From CAXMNX01 sp964194845 (GTDB lineage Bacteria > Pseudomonadota > Alphaproteobacteria > Rhodobacterales > Rhodobacteraceae), in assembly GCA_964194845.1 (NCBI GenBank), contig CAXMNX010000099.1:15052-79051 (forward strand): DNA of 64,000 bases. Direction: 5' to 3'. This document shows positions 60,752 to 64,000 of the stretch, piece after piece. The notes under the pieces are model-generated. The model saw only the letters and a list, made by a program, of their open reading frames with translations. It did no database searches and was not told the DNA's origin. Made by a program: the position numbers and the translations under genes. Within the stretch, counting starts at the first letter, position 1, and each line of letters begins with the position of its first letter.

Positions 60752-62143
60752 GTGACCGCCCTGACATTCGACCGATCAGACAATGCCCAGGCGCGTCCAC
60801 TGCATCTGGTAACGAAAGAGCAACTGGCGGCGTGGCAAATGGGCCTGTCCGATCACGACCGCGCCATCGTAGCGGGCACCGATTTCAAGGCGTCGCCCGG
60901 TCAGGTGGCCCTTTTCCCGGATGCGGATGGCAATATCGTCGCGGCGGCTGGCGGCATTGGCGACGCTAAGGCACGGCTCCGAAAACGGTTTCTTGCGGCA
61001 AGTCTTCGAAACACTTTGCCGGGCGGCGCATGGCGGTTCGAGACGAGTTTGGAAGGTGAAGACCTGACCGAGGCAGCACTGGGCTGGCTTCTGGCCGGTT
61101 ATCGCTTTGACCGATATGCCGACGCAAAAACCCCGAAGGCTACGCTGGTCGCGCCTGAGGGCGTGGACGCCGCCCGGCTCGAACGCATCGCCGCGGCCGA
61201 GGCACTGACACGGGATCTGATCAATACGCCTGCCAGCGATATGGGACCAGACGATCTGGAAGGCGCGGCGCGGTTGCTGGCGGATGAATTTGATGCCGAC
61301 ATGCTCGTTATCAAGGAAGATGACGCCGTCAAAAAAAGCTTTCCATTGATTCACGCCGTGGGGCGCGCAAGCGAGCAGGCGCCACGTCTCATTGACTTTT
61401 TGTGGGGTACCGATGGTCCGGCCTTGACCCTTGTTGGCAAAGGCGTCTGCTTTGACACCGGTGGCCTGAACCTGAAACCAGGCGCATCCATGGGCCTGAT
61501 GAAAAAAGACATGGGCGGTGCCGCAAATGTTCTTGGGCTGGCGCGCATGATAATGGCGTCAGAATTGCCGGTCCGCCTTCGCGTGCTGATCCCGGCGGTG
61601 GAAAACAGCGTCTCCGGCACCGCGTTTCGGCCCGGCGACATCCTGACATCTCGAAAAGGGCTGACGGTTGAGATTAACAACACCGACGCCGAGGGCCGCC
61701 TCGTGCTGGCCGACGCGCTGACACAGGCCGATGACGATATGCCGGACATGATCATTTCTATGGCCACTTTGACCGGCGCGGCCAGGGTCGCAGTCGGACC
61801 TGACCTCGCGCCGTACTATGCGACCGATACCAACGACGCACAGGCACTCGAAGAGGCCGCACATCAGGTGCGCGATCCGGTCTGGCGGATGCCATTCTGG
61901 GACCCTTACGAGCCGATGATCGAACCCGGCATTGCCGATCTCGACAACGCGCCAAAAGGCGGCTTTGCGGGCTCAATCACGGCCGCACTTTTTCTCAGGC
62001 GCTTCGTCACAAACACGCCGCGGTATCTTCACTTCGATATCTTCGGCTGGACCCCGACAAACGAACCCGCACGCCCGAAAGGCGGTGTTGGGCAAGGCAT
62101 CCGTGCGCTTGAAGCGGCACTGCCGGGGATGCTTGGCTTGTGA
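60752..62143 (+). CDS. Leucyl aminopeptidase family (M17) protein
   Basis: This dizinc aminopeptidase has 463 residues from a GTG start. The C-terminal catalytic domain has the metal-binding GKGVCFDTGGLNLKPGASMGLMKKDMGGA and NTDAEGRLVLADAL (the family signature). The N-terminal domain is short. It would release N-terminal residues from peptides. The GTGA overlap with the NlpC/P60 gene suggests the two act together on peptides, possibly from cell-wall turnover. Confidence 0.93.
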   Translation: MTALTFDRSDNAQARPLHLVTKEQLAAWQMGLSDHDRAIVAGTDFKASPGQVALFPDADGNIVAAAGGIGDAKARLRKRFLAASLRNTLPGGAWRFETSLEGEDLTEAALGWLLAGYRFDRYADAKTPKATLVAPEGVDAARLERIAAAEALTRDLINTPASDMGPDDLEGAARLLADEFDADMLVIKEDDAVKKSFPLIHAVGRASEQAPRLIDFLWGTDGPALTLVGKGVCFDTGGLNLKPGASMGLMKKDMGGAANVLGLARMIMASELPVRLRVLIPAVENSVSGTAFRPGDILTSRKGLTVEINNTDAEGRLVLADALTQADDDMPDMIISMATLTGAARVAVGPDLAPYYATDTNDAQALEEAAHQVRDPVWRMPFWDPYEPMIEPGIADLDNAPKGGFAGSITAALFLRRFVTNTPRYLHFDIFGWTPTNEPARPKGGVGQGIRALEAALPGMLGL

Positions 62144-63027
62144 GCGACCCGCGCCTGACACCCTTCAACGGCCACGTTGCGCATGTGTCGCTCAAGGACC
62201 AGTTGGATGCCGAACGGTTCACTGCGGGCGAACAAATGCAGATCGCAGCCTCAGTGGCTCCTCTACTGCAAAGTCCCGACGGTGATATGGACCGCGAACT
62301 GCTGCTCGGCCGAAATTTTCTGGCGCTCGACGCCGAAAACGCCGCGCCGTGGGTCTATGGTATTGCGGATCGCGACGGCTATTGCGGTTGGGTGCATGGG
62401 TCGAATTTGGTTGGCGCGCGGGCGACAACGCACGCCGTTTCCGTGCGCGAAAGCTATTTCAAGGCAACCGCCGACCTAAAAACAACCGGGCAGACCCACC
62501 CGGTGTTTCTTGGTTCCGAGGTCTGTGTGACCGGCGCTCTTGGTGACTGGAGCCAGATCGCACTTGATCAGGCCGCAGCAGAAAGACCCGAAACATTCTA
62601 CCTGCCAAGCCGCCACTTGCGGCCCGCATCGCAGCCCGCGAAGGATCCGGTCGAGGTTGCCCGACTTTTCCTCGGAACGCCCTATCTCTGGGGCGGCAAT
62701 TCGGGCCGCGGAATAGATTGCTCGGGACTGGTGCAGGTGGCTTATCACGCTTGCGGGCTGGCATGTCCCGGTGACAGCGACCAGCAAGCGGCGATGCCGG
62801 GTCAGCAACTGGACGATGCCACGGAACTTGGCCCCGGCGACCTGATATTCTGGAACGGCCACGTCGCCATTTCAACCGGCCTCGGCACGCTGATACACAC
62901 CAACGCCCATCACATGAACACCGTGGAAGAACCGATCAGCAAGGTAATCCAGCGCATCGCAGCCAGCGACACCGGCCCTGTCACGTCGCGCCTCCGCCCG
63001 GACCGGATCAAACTACCGACAATTTAA
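62140..63027 (+). CDS. NlpC/P60 family peptidase with SH3-like domains
   Basis: The 295 residues start at a GTG that overlaps the aminopeptidase stop. Two bacterial SH3-like modules occupy about residues 30-155 (VSVRESYFKATADLKTTGQT). The cysteine peptidase domain has the nucleophile Cys194 in GRGIDCSGLVQVAYHACG, with NGHVAISTG and HTNAHH as the His residues. It lacks a signal peptide, which fits a cytoplasmic muropeptide hydrolase such as YkfC-like proteins. Confidence 0.9.
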   Translation: MSDPRLTPFNGHVAHVSLKDQLDAERFTAGEQMQIAASVAPLLQSPDGDMDRELLLGRNFLALDAENAAPWVYGIADRDGYCGWVHGSNLVGARATTHAVSVRESYFKATADLKTTGQTHPVFLGSEVCVTGALGDWSQIALDQAAAERPETFYLPSRHLRPASQPAKDPVEVARLFLGTPYLWGGNSGRGIDCSGLVQVAYHACGLACPGDSDQQAAMPGQQLDDATELGPGDLIFWNGHVAISTGLGTLIHTNAHHMNTVEEPISKVIQRIAASDTGPVTSRLRPDRIKLPTI

Positions 63028-63084
63028 CCAAAAACGCGCTTCTTCTGTTCGGAAATATTCCGGGGGTGAGCCGCAACAAGTGGC

Positions 63085-63103
63085 GAGGGGGCAGCGCCCC
63101 CTC
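63085..63103. terminator. Hairpin between the convergent nlpC-like and DUF2794 genes
   Basis: GAGGGGGC-AGC-GCCCCCTC is a perfect 8-bp stem with a 3-base loop. It touches the stop codon of the DUF2794 gene and lies about 60 bases after the NlpC gene. Its left flank (GGAAATATTCCGGGGG) matches the flank of the repeat before dnaE2. It probably serves the convergent transcripts, although the T-run is poor. Confidence 0.5.
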
Positions 63104-63449
63104 AGTTTACCGCGCGGATCAGTTTCCGCTCCAATACCCGCAGAACAATTTTCAGGTCGTGACCGCGCTTCAGGATCTGCCCATCCATGCCGATAACCGA
63201 ATACATTGCTTGCCGGATCCGAAATTTCGGCCGTTTTTCAACCCTATAGATCGGATGCTCGGACGAACGGCGAAATATCGAAAATACCGCCACCTCCTTT
63301 TGGAACGACAGCCCGTAATCGCGCCATTCGCCCGCGGCGACCATGCGCCCGTATATTCCCAGAATCGCCGAAAGTTCAGACCTGTCAAAAGTGACATGTT
63401 CGGCCAAACTCGCATTTTTGGGAAAAGGCGTCGTGTTTTGCACGTTCAT
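63102..63449 (-). CDS. DUF2794 family protein
   Basis: The 115-residue protein matches DUF2794 (HVTFDRSELSAILGIYGRMVAAGEWRDYGL ... RRSSEHPIYRVEKRPKFRIR and RVLERKLIRAVN). The family is restricted to alphaproteobacteria and has no known function. I chose ATG 63449 (MNVQNTTPFPKNASLAEH); longer frames to 63971 run through the structured region and the divergent transporter gene. Confidence 0.88.
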   Translation of the reverse strand: MNVQNTTPFPKNASLAEHVTFDRSELSAILGIYGRMVAAGEWRDYGLSFQKEVAVFSIFRRSSEHPIYRVEKRPKFRIRQAMYSVIGMDGQILKRGHDLKIVLRVLERKLIRAVN

Positions 63450-63544
63450 GGCCGCAGCCTGCCCGCCAGCGGCGGCCAAATCAAGCCTCGCCGCAACTTC
63501 GCCATGAAAATACCCCCCGCGGGGCACACGGCCCCCGTGTTCTC

Positions 63545-63695
63545 GCCCTAGTTGCAGGGCACTCAGAAAGGGTAGCGAAAAGACGCTATCCCCGATGCCG
63601 CGGATCAACAGCCCCCACCCAGCCTGCGGCATCGGGGACCCAATCATGGGACGAGGGATCACCCCCAAGCCAATTGGCGCGGGGGTTTTCTTTTT
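63545..63695 (+). ncRNA. Candidate structured RNA or attenuator leader upstream of the TSUP gene
   Basis: Tandem hairpins read on the plus strand: GCCCT/AGGGC (63545-63560); GGTAGCG/CGCTATC (63571-63590, one G-T pair); a perfect 13-bp stem (63589-63601 with 63626-63638) with a 24-base C-rich loop; CCCA/TGGG (63639-63650); and a final terminator at 63661-63695. It matches no riboswitch, 6S or SRP RNA consensus that I can recall. It could be an independent sRNA or a cis-acting leader. Confidence 0.5.
63661..63695 (+). terminator. Rho-independent terminator 80 bases before the TSUP start
   Basis: ACCCCC (63661-63666) pairs with GGGGGT (63681-63686); inside, GCCAATTGGC can form a second small stem. 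The T-run TTTTCTTTTT (63686-63695) follows directly. The orientation is plus, so it ends an RNA that starts in the gap upstream rather than the minus-strand DUF2794 transcript. Confidence 0.75.
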
Positions 63696-63773
63696 GTGCG
63701 TCGCCTGAAGGCTGGCGCCCACAATGAAGCCGTGCGAAGTCTGCAGCCCAAACGGGGCGGGAGGAACCGGCGG

Positions 63774-64000
63774 ATGACCGATCTGACGACGCTGGCGGCA
63801 CTTGGCGTCGCTGGGGTCGTGGCCGGGGCCGTGAACGCAATTGCGGGCGGCGGCACGTTCTTCACCTTTCCGGTGTTGATCTGGGCCGGTCTGCCACCGC
63901 TGATGGCAAATACCACCAATATGGTCGCACTGCTGCCGGCAAACGGCACGGCATTGCCACCGCTGCGTCACCAGTTGAAAAAGCTCGGGCGGCGCGTTCT
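63774..64000 (+). CDS. TauE/SafE (TSUP) family transporter, N-terminal part
   Basis: The 75 visible residues start at ATG 63774 behind GGGAGGAA. They contain LGVAGVVAGAVNAIAGGGTFFTFPVLIWAG, the first repeat signature of sulfite exporter TauE/SafE proteins, then PLMANTTNMVALLPANGTAL. The window ends inside the gene. Known family members move sulfite, sulfoacetate or other sulfur anions; the substrate here is not determined. Confidence 0.85.
   Translation, partial: MTDLTTLAALGVAGVVAGAVNAIAGGGTFFTFPVLIWAGLPPLMANTTNMVALLPANGTALPPLRHQLKKLGRRV

Larger units (their letters stand above)
63450..63773. other. Structured divergent gap before the TSUP gene
   Basis: The 324-base gap holds the DUF2794 promoter side (63,450-63,510), palindromes CCCCGCGGGG (63515-63524) and ACACGG-CCC-CCGTGT (63526-63540), then the hairpin array and terminator described separately, and about 80 bases of leader with GGGAGGAA before the TSUP start. 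I support no coding frame in it. Confidence 0.6.

Noticed and set aside
63545..63695. Assignment of the hairpin array to 6S RNA, SRP RNA or a known riboswitch
   Set aside because: A CAGCCTGCGGC segment recalls the 3' arm of 6S RNA, but its partner lies only 24 bases away and there is no long central bubble. No SRP GGAAG/GCAG core and no fluoride, SAM-II, TPP or cobalamin core was seen.
1..64000. tRNA, rRNA, CRISPR array, insertion sequence or prophage genes
   Set aside because: No T-loop GGTTCGAATCC-type signature, no regularly spaced repeats, and no transposase or integrase frame was seen while reading both strands.

Overview
The window reads as one chromosomal segment of a marine-type alphaproteobacterium, most likely Rhodobacterales (Roseobacter-like). 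The basis is the gene content: SoeABC-type sulfite dehydrogenase, the YcjX/YcjF pair, a TIGR02302 (DUF4175) protein after lysA, DUF2794, a VPLPA-type C-terminal sorting tail and a DnaE2 polymerase. It is fairly GC-rich and tightly packed, with many 1- or 4-base ATGA/GTGA/TGATG overlaps between genes. I saw no rRNA, tRNA, CRISPR array, insertion sequence or prophage. The species cannot be named from the sequence.

Layout. 1-3,900: the end of a minus-strand soeAB operon and a divergent Lrp/AsnC-type RAM domain protein. 3,900-7,150: a coiled-coil membrane protein with an OmpA-family protein, then ubiA. 7,165-10,545: rsmE, two unrecognised genes and gshA in one plus-strand run. 10,546-12,960: a small lower-GC islet of two membrane proteins, then a fatty acid desaturase with a GbsR/MarR-like regulator. 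12,979-17,182: a minus-strand pyrimidine/lipid cluster (pyrB, a PH-like protein, a tail-anchored protein, an apparently non-catalytic dihydroorotase homologue, plsY, a small gene). 17,308-24,155: family-4-like UDG, LysE exporter, moaB and an RND efflux pair. 24,158-38,333: envelope and housekeeping genes (DsbD-N-like, YqgE, a SPOR-tailed D,D-carboxypeptidase, HAD phosphatase, clpS, an RsmC-like methyltransferase, SDR, hemF, a HupE-like/DUF4198 pair, truA, ycjX-ycjF). 38,334-39,358: a gene-poor, repeat-bearing stretch with a strongly C-rich leader before ileS. 39,359-48,581: ileS, ogt, a GYD gene, lysA, TIGR02302 and a lytic transglycosylase. 48,582-52,395: an accessory block (a sorting-signal protein, tag, an arsR-SRPBCC-YCII-cupin group, and a dioxygenase fragment). 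52,396-64,000: dnaE2, a second Tag-like glycosylase, rppH, asd, several small genes, a beta carbonic anhydrase, an aminopeptidase/NlpC pair, DUF2794, and a structured RNA-like leader with an intrinsic terminator before a TauE/SafE-type transporter that is cut by the window end.

How the genes fit together. Sulfur metabolism appears at both edges (sulfite dehydrogenase on the left, a TSUP-family transporter on the right), and moaB could help supply molybdenum cofactor to SoeA. Cell-wall turnover is represented by the D,D-carboxypeptidase, MltB-like transglycosylase, aminopeptidase and NlpC/P60 protein. DNA repair is well represented (UDG, Ogt, two Tag-like proteins, DnaE2). No large novel system is evident. 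The points most worth a second look are the hairpin array and terminator before the TSUP gene, the dihydroorotase homologue lacking its metal and catalytic residues beside pyrB, the operator-like dyad before the GbsR/desaturase unit, the repeat-rich C-rich leader of ileS, and the SDR and UDG proteins that lack canonical residues.
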